Positions 8,115 to 15,593 of a stretch of 64,000 nt of DNA are shown here, one piece after another. Source of the stretch: Clostridia bacterium. GTDB taxonomy: Bacteria > Bacillota > Clostridia > Oscillospirales > Acutalibacteraceae. How positions within the stretch are numbered: the first letter of the stretch is position 1; each line of letters opens with the position of its first letter. The notes beneath the pieces are model-generated. The model was given only the letters and a program-made list of their open reading frames with translations. It ran no database searches and was not told the DNA's origin. Both the position numbers and the translations under genes were made by a program. The DNA lies in NCBI GenBank assembly GCA_017468425.1, contig JAFUIO010000013.1, positions 26,618-90,617 of the forward strand, in the 5' to 3' direction.

Positions 8115-8675
8115 ATGAAAAACGAACTTATAATTTTTGACTGTTTCGGAGTAATATTCGGTGAAATTGCGCCAAAGCTTTTCCGCAAATATTTTGATGA
8201 TGAAAAGGCAGCTGTACTTAAAGAAAAATACTTTGTTGCAGTTGACCTGGGCGAAAAAACACTTGATGAAACCTTCAACAATTTATCTCTCGAAGCAGGT
8301 ATAAGCAAAGAGCAGATTATTGAAGACTGGAAAAGTCTTATTAAACTCAACGAAGAAATTGTACCTGCCATTGAAAAACTCAAAGAAGAATATACTGTTA
8401 TTCTCCTTTCAAACGCAGGTTTAGGCTTTGTTGAAAAGCTGATGAAAGAATATAACCTGGAACGACTTTTCGATAAAATGTTTATTTCCTGTAACCTGAA
8501 AATAGCAAAACCTGACCCTGCCATTTATCTTCATTGCGTAAATTCATTTGAGAATAAATTTGACAAAGTTTATATGGTTGACGACAGTATCAAAAACCTT
8601 GAACATCTGCCTGAAATCGGCATTACTCCTGTTCATTTTACAAGCGTTGAAAAAATGATGAATGAAATTAAATAA
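8115..8675 (+). CDS. HAD superfamily (subfamily IA) phosphatase-like hydrolase
   Basis: A 186-residue HAD protein. Motif I is seen as IIFDCFGVIFG at residues 5-15, where the first Asp is the nucleophile but the usual second Asp (DxD) is replaced (DCFG), as in the HAD-IA group with DxFG. Motif II is VILLSNAG, the motif III Lys is in LKIAKPDPAIY, and motif IV is YMVDDSIKN. A helical cap follows motif I. Likely a phosphatase of small sugar phosphates or nucleotides. It is a single-gene unit with its own promoter and terminator, read divergently from the reductive glycoside operon, so a role in dephosphorylating products of that operon is possible but unproven. Confidence 0.85.
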   Translation: MKNELIIFDCFGVIFGEIAPKLFRKYFDDEKAAVLKEKYFVAVDLGEKTLDETFNNLSLEAGISKEQIIEDWKSLIKLNEEIVPAIEKLKEEYTVILLSNAGLGFVEKLMKEYNLERLFDKMFISCNLKIAKPDPAIYLHCVNSFENKFDKVYMVDDSIKNLEHLPEIGITPVHFTSVEKMMNEIK

Positions 8676-8694
8676 TATAACAAATAACATAACA

Positions 8695-8721
8695 AAAAGC
8701 CGAGTTTGACACTCGGCTTTT
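8695..8721. terminator. bidirectional terminator (HAD / GH84)
   Basis: An 11-bp perfect inverted repeat, arm AAAAGCCGAGT (8695-8705 and 8711-8721), 5-nt loop, with A and T runs on both ends, between convergent genes. Confidence 0.9.
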
Positions 8722-8725
8722 AATA

Positions 8726-10366
8726 TTATTTAAGTGTTTTTTCAGCATTTTCACGCAGACAGAAGCCAGTTAAAACAACTGCATCGGAGTTGTATTTTTG
8801 GAGCAAATCTGCAAGATACGCTTTCTTTTCCTCATCAGGGTTTTCACGCACCGCGTATATTGCATCCATCAGGTCGCAGCACATTGAAAATTTCTTTACC
8901 CATTTTCCCATTTCTTCAAAAAGCGGTACAGAAGTGTCGCTGATGAGTTTCAGGCATTCTCTGCACTTTCCGATATACTCGCGAAAAATTTCAAGAGATT
9001 TTTCGTTTTCACCTATAGCCTTGTGAAAATTCACTTTCTCAAAGGTTTCGCTCATAAATGCAGACGCGTGTCTGTTAAGGCAGGAAACTTCAAGATGCTC
9101 AGCAATATAGAAGAACAGGTCTTTATTGCTTCCCAAAATTTCATCGTGAGCATTGTCAAGAGATTTTTCAGGATTATAGGAAAGCGGATTCCACAGATAA
9201 TCCGCAATCGTCATCAATGGAATTTTTGAACATTCAGCATATTCCATTACGTTAGAAATAATACCTTCGCAATGCTTATATAAATCCTTATCTCTGCCGA
9301 TTAAAGGACCGATATGCATTTCCTGGAACATTTCCGCATCGTTTACGGGGAAATTATCCCAATAAAGAGGTTTATGGCAGGTTGAACGCATAAATTCATC
9401 TGCTTCCCTTACAGTCTGCACACGTGAGCAGATTTCAGCACCTGTCCAGAAAAGGCTGACATCTGCAGGAATGGATGAGCCGAATTTTGAAATATAATAT
9501 CCGTTTTCATCACCGAAATACTGTGTGGGGCAAACGGTAAGATTGATTGATGAATCAAATTCTTTAAGTGCATTGTAAGTTTTATTCACAAGATAAATAT
9601 GTGCATCAACCGTGCTGTCAAAAGCTTTTGAGTCTTCTTCATACTGGAAATCGGCAGGAATATCATCAAGCAGCAAACCGAAATTTCTTACACCTATTGA
9701 ATATACATTCCTGATTTTGTTTATAAGCAAATCAAAATCTTCTTCTGAAGTATATTTATATGTAAGACCCGGTCCGATTGACCAGCAGAAATCAAGTTCG
9801 TTTTCACAGGCAAAATCAAAAAGATTCTTCAGGTCAGAAAGTTCTTTTTCAGGATAAAGCTCTCTCCATTTTTCGCGGTGATAATCGTCATCTTTAGGTG
9901 CGTAGTAAAAGGTATTCATTCCGTATTTTGCCATAAGGCTCATAACAGAAAGACGCTTGCTCTGCTCCCATGTGTCGCCGTAAAAGCCTTCGATATATCC
10001 CCTTTTTGCAAAAAGCGGATAATCTTCAAGCACACCTGTTCTGAGCTCATTTTTCTTTATTAACTTTGCAAGAGTATTCACCGCTCTGAAGGCACCGCGT
10101 TTTGTAGCGGCTTCAATCAGAACTTTATTTTCATCTACGGTAATAAAGTATTTTTCGTTACAGAGTTTGCAGATTTCTTCAATATAAGTTGTTCTTCTGC
10201 TGTTGATAAATCTGATTTCAACATTGAAGCCGTCTGCAGAAACTCCGATATCATACGATGCTAAAATTTTTCCGGCTTTCTCATATGAATCACCTGAAAG
10301 TTTAACATTTTTCACTTCTACAAGATTACCGTTAAGGTTGTTTTTCTGAGGAACAGGATAAATCAA
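8726..10366 (-). CDS. GH84 beta-N-acetylglucosaminidase (O-GlcNAcase / NagJ-like), cytoplasmic
   Basis: A 546-residue GH84 enzyme. After an N-terminal alpha/beta domain (~1-115, GH20b-like) the barrel opens with RGYIEGFYGDTW (~122-133) and carries the family signature with the catalytic Asp pair in LLLDDIP (Asp234-Asp235), which act in substrate-assisted cleavage through the acetamido group. The C-terminal ~130 residues are helical. No signal peptide or carbohydrate-binding module is present, unlike secreted clostridial NagJ, so it should remove terminal beta-GlcNAc from imported glycans, glycopeptides or muropeptide-like fragments. The TTG start overlaps the SIS stop (TTGA); the AAGGAG site is about 11 nt away, so the exact start is uncertain. 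It is the last gene of the kinase-SIS-GH84 unit. Confidence 0.93.
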   Translation of the reverse strand: MIYPVPQKNNLNGNLVEVKNVKLSGDSYEKAGKILASYDIGVSADGFNVEIRFINSRRTTYIEEICKLCNEKYFITVDENKVLIEAATKRGAFRAVNTLAKLIKKNELRTGVLEDYPLFAKRGYIEGFYGDTWEQSKRLSVMSLMAKYGMNTFYYAPKDDDYHREKWRELYPEKELSDLKNLFDFACENELDFCWSIGPGLTYKYTSEEDFDLLINKIRNVYSIGVRNFGLLLDDIPADFQYEEDSKAFDSTVDAHIYLVNKTYNALKEFDSSINLTVCPTQYFGDENGYYISKFGSSIPADVSLFWTGAEICSRVQTVREADEFMRSTCHKPLYWDNFPVNDAEMFQEMHIGPLIGRDKDLYKHCEGIISNVMEYAECSKIPLMTIADYLWNPLSYNPEKSLDNAHDEILGSNKDLFFYIAEHLEVSCLNRHASAFMSETFEKVNFHKAIGENEKSLEIFREYIGKCRECLKLISDTSVPLFEEMGKWVKKFSMCCDLMDAIYAVRENPDEEKKAYLADLLQKYNSDAVVLTGFCLRENAEKTLK

Positions 10367-11100
10367 AGGTGCTTAATCTCCTTTTTATATTTTTCTATAA
10401 GTCTGTTGTTGATTTCGTCACCGCCGTCAACATTTGAACTTGCAAAATGTTCAACAACAAAACCTTTCTTTGCAGAAATATCAACTGCTTCCGCAACAAT
10501 TGCATTAAGAATCATTGCACCTGTTGATGTGGAAGTCGGGCAGATTTTACCTTCAACTCCCTCAACTTCAACTGAAGCATCACCCACACAACCGCAGTTA
10601 TCAAGCACGATATCCGCAATTTCACAAAGTCTTTTACCGCTCTTGTGACGTGACTGACCTGCATATGTATGCTCAAGGTTTGTAAGGCAGATAACGTTAA
10701 GTCCTTTTTCTTTGCAGAGCAGTGCCATATCTATAACAACACCGTTTCTGCCTGAATTTGAAATAATAATAATTGTATCGCCTTCGCACATCGCGTAATC
10801 TGCAAAAATTCTTTCAGCGTAACCTTCAACACGTTCTTCAAGGGTACTCTGCGAAGCAGAAATATGGAGCATAAGAGGGTCAACAAGCACGGGCTGAACA
10901 TTCACAAGACCGCCTGCTCTGTAGAAAAGTTCTTCAGAAAGCATATGGGAATGGCCCGTACCGAAAAGGAAAATTCTTTTGCCTTTAATTAAAGTATCGC
11001 TGAAAACCGCTGCGGCTTTTTCGATATTTTCCCCTTCTTTTGTTTCAATTTTTTCAACTACTTTTTTAAAATTTTCAATATACTTCAGATAAGTTTTCAA
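10363..11100 (-). CDS. SIS-domain phosphosugar-binding protein (UPF0309-like)
   Basis: A 245-residue single SIS-domain protein. The fold's phosphate-binding loops are seen as FGTGHSHMLSEELFYRAGG (~45-63) and IIISNSGRNG (~111-120), with the C-terminal STSTGAMILNAIVAEA helix. It is similar in length and layout to the UPF0309 family, which is related to MurQ etherases and sugar-phosphate isomerases. Between a GlcNAc-type kinase and a GH84 hexosaminidase it probably acts on an amino-sugar phosphate, such as a GlcNAc-6-phosphate or MurNAc-6-phosphate relative. The MurQ etherase signature was not convincingly recognised. It starts with TTG overlapping the kinase stop codon (TTGA) behind a GAGGGG site. 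Confidence 0.82.
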   Translation of the reverse strand: MKTYLKYIENFKKVVEKIETKEGENIEKAAAVFSDTLIKGKRIFLFGTGHSHMLSEELFYRAGGLVNVQPVLVDPLMLHISASQSTLEERVEGYAERIFADYAMCEGDTIIIISNSGRNGVVIDMALLCKEKGLNVICLTNLEHTYAGQSRHKSGKRLCEIADIVLDNCGCVGDASVEVEGVEGKICPTSTSTGAMILNAIVAEAVDISAKKGFVVEHFASSNVDGGDEINNRLIEKYKKEIKHL

Positions 11101-11993
11101 ATTAATCCCCTCGCTATTTTCAATGCACCTTCTTCGGGAGGTACATCAAGAAGTTGAATTGTCAGTTCAGGATAAATTTCGTTTATGTCTTCTATGAAAC
11201 TATCCCTGAAAAGACGGTCGTGCTGGAAAATTCCGCCATACAAAGCAAGAACTGACGATTTTTCAATTTCGTTAAGAAGGCAAAGCACAGTCCTTGCGAA
11301 ATTATGAGCTTCATTCACTATTATGCTCTCAGCTATAAAATCACCTTCAAGTGCCGCTTCTCTGACTTTCAGAACAAATCCTGCAATAACATCTTTCGTT
11401 GTTTCAGGTGAATATATAATATCAATGGCCTGTCTGAAATCAGACACATTAAAATATTCTTTTGCTTTTTCAAGAAGAATGCTTTCCTCGCCTGTATCGC
11501 TGAAATTCGCACAGCATTTAAGTGCATTCAGGCTGATTACATATCCTGAGCCTTCATCGCCGAGAATATGTCCCCATCCGCCTTTGAACTTAATTTCGCC
11601 GTTTTCTGCTTCACCTATTGCCATTGAGCCTGTCCCGCAGATAGCAACACAGGGGCACACTGCATTTTCAACCGACTTTAAAGCAACAAAAAGGTCACTG
11701 TCCATCCGTATATTTTTTGCATTTATTCCGCCACAGAGATTTTCCAGCGTCTGTTCATCCGCTTCTCTGTCAAGTGCGGAACATCCTACAAAAACACTTT
11801 CGAATGTAACCTGACCTAATTCTTTATAAATTTCATCGATTACAGAGAGAAGATTCTCCCTTGCTTTTTCCATACCAACTGAATAAAAGTTGATTGTTTT
11901 GCCGACTTTTTTCAGTAATATATTGCCGTTTTCATCTGATACGGCAGCGGTAGTTTTAGTACCGCCGCCGTCAATGCCGAGAAAATATTTCAC
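11097..11993 (-). CDS. N-acetylglucosamine kinase-like ATPase (BadF/BadG family)
   Basis: A ~298-residue sugar kinase of the ASKHA fold. The N-terminal phosphate-1 loop LGIDGGGTKTTAAV, the CGTGSMAIG phosphate-2 motif, the GWGHILGDEGSGYVI segment (diagnostic of NAGK/BadF-type kinases) and an ALYGGIF adenosine motif are all present. It should phosphorylate GlcNAc or a related amino sugar at O6 with ATP, feeding the SIS protein. The GTG at 11993 lies 7 nt from a GGAGA site and is preferred to the TTG one codon upstream (11996). The gene follows the ceramidase-like gene by 24 nt with no terminator between them, so cotranscription is possible. Confidence 0.87.
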   Translation of the reverse strand: MKYFLGIDGGGTKTTAAVSDENGNILLKKVGKTINFYSVGMEKARENLLSVIDEIYKELGQVTFESVFVGCSALDREADEQTLENLCGGINAKNIRMDSDLFVALKSVENAVCPCVAICGTGSMAIGEAENGEIKFKGGWGHILGDEGSGYVISLNALKCCANFSDTGEESILLEKAKEYFNVSDFRQAIDIIYSPETTKDVIAGFVLKVREAALEGDFIAESIIVNEAHNFARTVLCLLNEIEKSSVLALYGGIFQHDRLFRDSFIEDINEIYPELTIQLLDVPPEEGALKIARGLI

Positions 11994-12017
11994 CAAAATA
12001 TCTCCGTTCGTTTTAAA

Positions 12018-13778
12018 TTAGTTAAACTCTTTTACAAGATCGTTAAGTGCTGTGATTGTTGAAGATGCTGCTGTACCGCCTGTTGCAAGAAGCTCTTCAT
12101 AATGTCTGTGATAAGGTCCGAAAACGTCTTCTGCGCCGTCCATATCCCAGAGTGAATCAGCGATAAAGTGTGCATAGTCGTTATCAGGAACAATGTAACC
12201 GATAGCATCGTTACAGAGACCCATTACAAGCACTGTTTTGCCTTCGGGAATAAGGCTTGAAGTTACAGGCAACGTCCACTCTGTGCCGAGGTATGAATCT
12301 TCAGCAGAAACAACGTTACCGTAAACAAGCTGAGGAATAAGTTCGCCCGGTGCTGTAAGAAGAACGATATCTTTACCGATTTCGATATAACCTGCTTCTG
12401 TAATAATTGAATAACCTGTTGAGCTTGCCTTATCTTTAACAGTTGTTGTGCCGATAAAGCCTTCTGTTGCACCATACTGTAAGAGACCTCTGTCAAGTTT
12501 TACTGCATACTCAGTCATTTTTACATTAAGAATAGGTTCAACTTCTACTGCTTTGTCCTGTGCTTCAAGGATAAGTCTTGCGTATTCATAACCGAGAATC
12601 ATGGGAGTTTCATAGCCCACAGCTTCAGGTTTTGCTGCAACTTCTGCTGCAACTTCATCAAGCACTGACTGTGTCTGAACGCCACCCTTATTTACAGAAA
12701 TGGGAGACTGGGCACCCTGAACGAACATAAAGTTCATACCTGCTTCATTAACTTTTACTTCCATATAATTCGGGAAGTCTGATGAAACAAGAGTTGTATC
12801 TCTTTCAATTGTTGTGGGATGTGCACCGATGTTTGCAAAGATAGTAGCTTTTGATGCAGCGTTATCGGGAACAAATTTGAAGCAAGCCCATGTGTGCTGA
12901 TAACCTTCAGTGTCATATCTCTTGTTATGAAGATATGAGTATTCGTCATCAAGGTATGTGCCTTTACCTTCATCTTTACCGATACCTACAGATTCAAAAT
13001 AGTAAAGCTTACCTGTTTCCATATTTTCATATGCTTCAACAATTGCATCAGATGCTTTGTCAATCATAACATCAAGGAATTCAAGGTCAATTGATCTCTG
13101 TGCATCAATGAAAGGAAGCCATGTAAGGAAGCTGCGGAAAATTTTAAGTATAAGGTCAATGCCGATACCCTGTGTATCACATACTGTATGGCAGTGTGTA
13201 GCGTTGATATTGATAGCGTTGATATCACTCTTTATACCTTTTGCTGCAAGCTTTGCTTCAACTGCAGCTCTGATTGCACGTACATCAGTATTACCTACAC
13301 CGATACCGTCAATTGCAGCAAAGACAGTTGTGCCTCTGCCTGAACCGTCATTAAGAGCAATTGCATTTGCTCTCTGGTCATCGCCGTCAAGAACACCGCT
13401 TACCTTCTGTGTGAAGTATCCGCCTGTGTAATATTCTTTTTCACCTGCTCTGAGGTTTTCGGGAACAAGGCTTTCTTTGCCGAAACCAAGTGACCATTTT
13501 GCACCTTCTGCAGCTTCGTCAATGAAATTTGCTGTGCCTTCATAGAAGTTTTCGCTTTCACCTGCAAAGTATTCATCAATTGTGGGCCAATCGGGTGTGG
13601 GAGTAAGAATGCCTAAAAAACCAATAGCACCGTCGACAATACCACCAACAATATTTGTCACCGTTCTGATTGCACCGTTATGCTCGTCAGCTACACCGAA
13701 GGTAGCAGATGCGTTCACAGAGAAAAGCATTGTGAGCGCAAGGATAATTGCTATTACAGACCTTAATTTCTTTTTCAT
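12018..13778 (-). CDS. exported neutral/alkaline-ceramidase-like protein
   Basis: A 586-residue exported protein with a signal peptide (basic MKKK start, hydrophobic ~9-20, cleavage near SASA at ~22-26). Two features match the Zn site of neutral ceramidases: THCHT with His195 and His197, in the position of the family's THTHSGP, and a later GAHPTT with His320, in the position of the third His ligand. The FMFVQGAQSPIS segment resembles the family's ligand loop after the barrel. Overall similarity is partial and the enzyme could act on another N-acyl lipid. The ~30 residues after the signal peptide include a Gly-rich hydrophobic helix (NIVGGIVDGAIGFLGIL) that may hold it at the membrane. RBS AAGGAG precedes the ATG. 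It leads the minus-strand unit containing the kinase, SIS and GH84 genes. Confidence 0.65.
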   Translation of the reverse strand: MKKKLRSVIAIILALTMLFSVNASATFGVADEHNGAIRTVTNIVGGIVDGAIGFLGILTPTPDWPTIDEYFAGESENFYEGTANFIDEAAEGAKWSLGFGKESLVPENLRAGEKEYYTGGYFTQKVSGVLDGDDQRANAIALNDGSGRGTTVFAAIDGIGVGNTDVRAIRAAVEAKLAAKGIKSDINAININATHCHTVCDTQGIGIDLILKIFRSFLTWLPFIDAQRSIDLEFLDVMIDKASDAIVEAYENMETGKLYYFESVGIGKDEGKGTYLDDEYSYLHNKRYDTEGYQHTWACFKFVPDNAASKATIFANIGAHPTTIERDTTLVSSDFPNYMEVKVNEAGMNFMFVQGAQSPISVNKGGVQTQSVLDEVAAEVAAKPEAVGYETPMILGYEYARLILEAQDKAVEVEPILNVKMTEYAVKLDRGLLQYGATEGFIGTTTVKDKASSTGYSIITEAGYIEIGKDIVLLTAPGELIPQLVYGNVVSAEDSYLGTEWTLPVTSSLIPEGKTVLVMGLCNDAIGYIVPDNDYAHFIADSLWDMDGAEDVFGPYHRHYEELLATGGTAASSTITALNDLVKEFN

Positions 13779-13817
13779 TTTTTACAACTCCTTTTTTTAA
13801 AATAAAAGTCTATACTA

Positions 13818-13846
13818 TATTTACCATAAAAACTACAATTTGTAAA
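13818..13846 (-). promoter_or_regulatory. possible sigma-A promoter for the ceramidase-like gene
   Basis: Minus strand TTTACA (13841-13846), 17-nt spacer, TAAATA (13818-13823). The region is very AT-rich, so alternatives exist (for example TTGTAG/TATAGA a few bases downstream). Confidence 0.35.
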
Positions 13847-13947
13847 TAAAAATTGTTAAAAATTATTAAAAAATTCAAAAAATTTTTTTGCGTTGTATTC
13901 GTGTTATCTTAATTTTAAACAAACTGCCACTATGCGTTCAAAAAGTA

Positions 13948-13976
13948 TTGACTTGAAAATAATTTAGTGATATAAT
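13948..13976 (+). promoter_or_regulatory. sigma-A promoter of the SCIFF locus
   Basis: TTGACT (13948-13953), 17-nt spacer, perfect TATAAT (13971-13976), about 30 nt before the SCIFF start, which has GGAGG at 13994-13998. Confidence 0.88.
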
Positions 13977-14006
13977 TATGTAAACAATTCAGTGGAGGTA
14001 GCTATC

Positions 14007-14159
14007 ATGGAACACATCAAAACTCTTGAAACTCGTAATCTCTGCGACAGTGCAAAGAACGGTGGTTGCGGTGAATGCCAGACATCATGTCAGTCAGCTT
14101 GCAAAACAAGTTGCGGTATCGCTAACCAGCAGTGCGAAAACACTAAAGAGAGCAAATAA
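14007..14159 (+). CDS. scfA: SCIFF ranthipeptide precursor, seven-cysteine variant
   Basis: A 50-residue peptide. It starts MEHIKTLETRNL and holds the family core with Cys at 21, 24, 28, 32, 36 and 43 (C-x2-C-x3-C-x3-C-x3-C-x6-C; GCGECQTSCQSACKTSC is nearly the canonical SCIFF sequence). The six core Cys are those known in SCIFF (six cysteines in forty-five residues), a Clostridia-wide peptide whose maturase forms thioether crosslinks from Cys sulfur to a non-alpha carbon. An additional Cys at position 13 lies in the leader-proximal part, where it is not usual. The gene has its own strong promoter and ribosome site and is followed by its maturase after an intervening terminator-like hairpin. 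Mature SCIFF has been linked to quorum-type signalling in Clostridia; its role here is inferred. Confidence 0.95.
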   Translation: MEHIKTLETRNLCDSAKNGGCGECQTSCQSACKTSCGIANQQCENTKESK

Positions 14160-14173
14160 TTAAACACGCGAAA

Positions 14174-14199
14174 ACGCCGCCTTGAGGCGGTGTTTTTTC
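14174..14199 (+). terminator. attenuator-like terminator between SCIFF peptide and maturase
   Basis: An 8-bp GC-rich stem (14174-14181 with 14186-14193, one G-U pair), TTGA tetraloop and a T run from 14194. It lies 15 nt after the peptide stop and 18 nt before the maturase start, so it should give many more peptide transcripts than maturase transcripts. Confidence 0.85.
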
Positions 14200-14216
14200 A
14201 TATAAAGGAGAAAATT

Positions 14217-15593
14217 ATGATTCATCAGTTCAAAATGGCAGGATACAACATTGTTCTTGATATATGTTCAGGTTCAGTTCATGTTGTTGATGAAATCGCC
14301 TACGACATAATTTCAATGTTTGAAGAAAAGCAGAAAGAAGATATCCTCACCTCTCTCAGAGAGAAATATTCTGACCTTTCTGCAAACGACCTTGAAGAGT
14401 GCTATTCACAGGTTGAAAGCCTTAAAAATAACAATAAGCTTTTCACACCTGATACCTTTGAAGAAAAAGCCGGTGACCTGAAAGCAAAAACCTCAGGTGT
14501 TATAAAGGCTCTCTGTATTCATATCGCACACACGTGTAACTTAAACTGCGAATACTGCTTTGCAAGTCAGGGTAAATATCAGGGCGAGCGTGCACTTATG
14601 AGCTTTGAAACCGGTAAGCAGGCGCTTGATTTCCTTGTTGCAAATTCAGGCTCAAGGAGAAACCTTGAAGTTGACTTTTTCGGCGGAGAACCTCTGATGA
14701 ACTTCGACGTTGTAAAACAGATGGTTGAATACGCAAGGAGCATTGAAAAAGAACATAATAAAAATTTCCGTTTCACTCTCACTACAAACGGTGTGCTTAT
14801 TGACGATGATGTGATTGAATTTGCGAATAAAGAAATGAGCAACGTTGTTCTGAGCCTTGACGGAAGAAAAGAAATACATGACCGCTACCGTGTTGACTAC
14901 AACGGCAAAGGAAGCTGGGAAAAAATCGTACCCAAATTTCAGAAACTCGTTGAAGCACGCGGCGGAAAAGATTACTATATGCGCGGTACTTTCACACACG
15001 CAAACCCCGATTTTCTCAATGATATCAAACAGATGCTTGACCTCGGTTTTACAGAGCTGAGTATGGAACCCGTTGTCTGTGCTGACGGAGACCCTGCAGG
15101 TCTTACAGACGACGATATCGTTATTGTAAAAGAACAGTACGAAAAGCTTGCCGAGCTTATGCTTGAAAGAGACAAAGAAGGCAGACCTTTTACTTTCTAT
15201 CACTATATGATTGACCTTACAGGCGGCCCCTGCATTTACAAGCGTATTTCAGGCTGCGGTTCAGGCACAGAATATATGGCAGTTACACCCTGGGGCGATT
15301 TATACCCCTGCCATCAATTTGTTGGTGATGAAAAATTCAGACTGGGTGATATCTGGAACGGTGTTGACAACAAAACTATTCAGGAAGAATTTCTTTCATG
15401 TAATGTTTATGCAAGATCTGATTGTCACGATTGTTGGGCAAAGCTTTATTGTTCAGGCGGTTGTGCAGCAAACGCTTACCACGCTACAGGCTCAATTAAA
15501 GGTATTTACAAATCCGGCTGTGAACTTTTCAGAAAAAGAATGGAATGTGCTATTGCTGTGCAGGTACACAGAGCTTTTTCAGGAGAAAATTAA
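14217..15593 (+). CDS. scfB: SCIFF radical SAM maturase
   Basis: A 458-residue radical SAM/SPASM protein. An N-terminal PqqD-like precursor-binding (RRE) region (~1-90) is followed by the cluster motif C107-x3-C111-x2-C114 in HTCNLNCEYCF, a GGEP motif (FFGGEPLMNF), and a C-terminal SPASM domain rich in Cys (CGSGTEYM, YPCHQF, then CHDCWAKLYCSGGC and a final GC) that binds auxiliary 4Fe-4S clusters. This is the enzyme that installs the thioether bonds in the SCIFF peptide immediately upstream. The start was placed at the ATG with AAAGGAG 6 nt before it; a longer frame beginning at 14190 would start inside the terminator. Its stop overlaps the start of the decarboxylase gene (TAATG). Confidence 0.95.
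   Translation: MIHQFKMAGYNIVLDICSGSVHVVDEIAYDIISMFEEKQKEDILTSLREKYSDLSANDLEECYSQVESLKNNNKLFTPDTFEEKAGDLKAKTSGVIKALCIHIAHTCNLNCEYCFASQGKYQGERALMSFETGKQALDFLVANSGSRRNLEVDFFGGEPLMNFDVVKQMVEYARSIEKEHNKNFRFTLTTNGVLIDDDVIEFANKEMSNVVLSLDGRKEIHDRYRVDYNGKGSWEKIVPKFQKLVEARGGKDYYMRGTFTHANPDFLNDIKQMLDLGFTELSMEPVVCADGDPAGLTDDDIVIVKEQYEKLAELMLERDKEGRPFTFYHYMIDLTGGPCIYKRISGCGSGTEYMAVTPWGDLYPCHQFVGDEKFRLGDIWNGVDNKTIQEEFLSCNVYARSDCHDCWAKLYCSGGCAANAYHATGSIKGIYKSGCELFRKRMECAIAVQVHRAFSGEN

Noticed and set aside
8108..8524. 138-residue minus-strand frame opposite the HAD gene
   Set aside because: Antisense of intact HAD motifs, and its end overlaps the HAD start region without a promoter.
11323..11814. 163-residue plus-strand frame opposite the kinase gene
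   Set aside because: Ser/Pro/Ala-rich antisense composition, no ribosome site, and the opposite gene has intact kinase motifs.
13850..13890. A/T-rich tract upstream of the ceramidase-like gene as a possible curved-DNA or origin element
   Set aside because: It has no repeated DnaA-box-like or phased A-tract pattern; the composition is simply AT-rich intergenic sequence.
14652..15203. 183-residue minus-strand frame inside the SCIFF maturase
   Set aside because: Antisense of a complete radical SAM protein; no start signal or recognisable domain.
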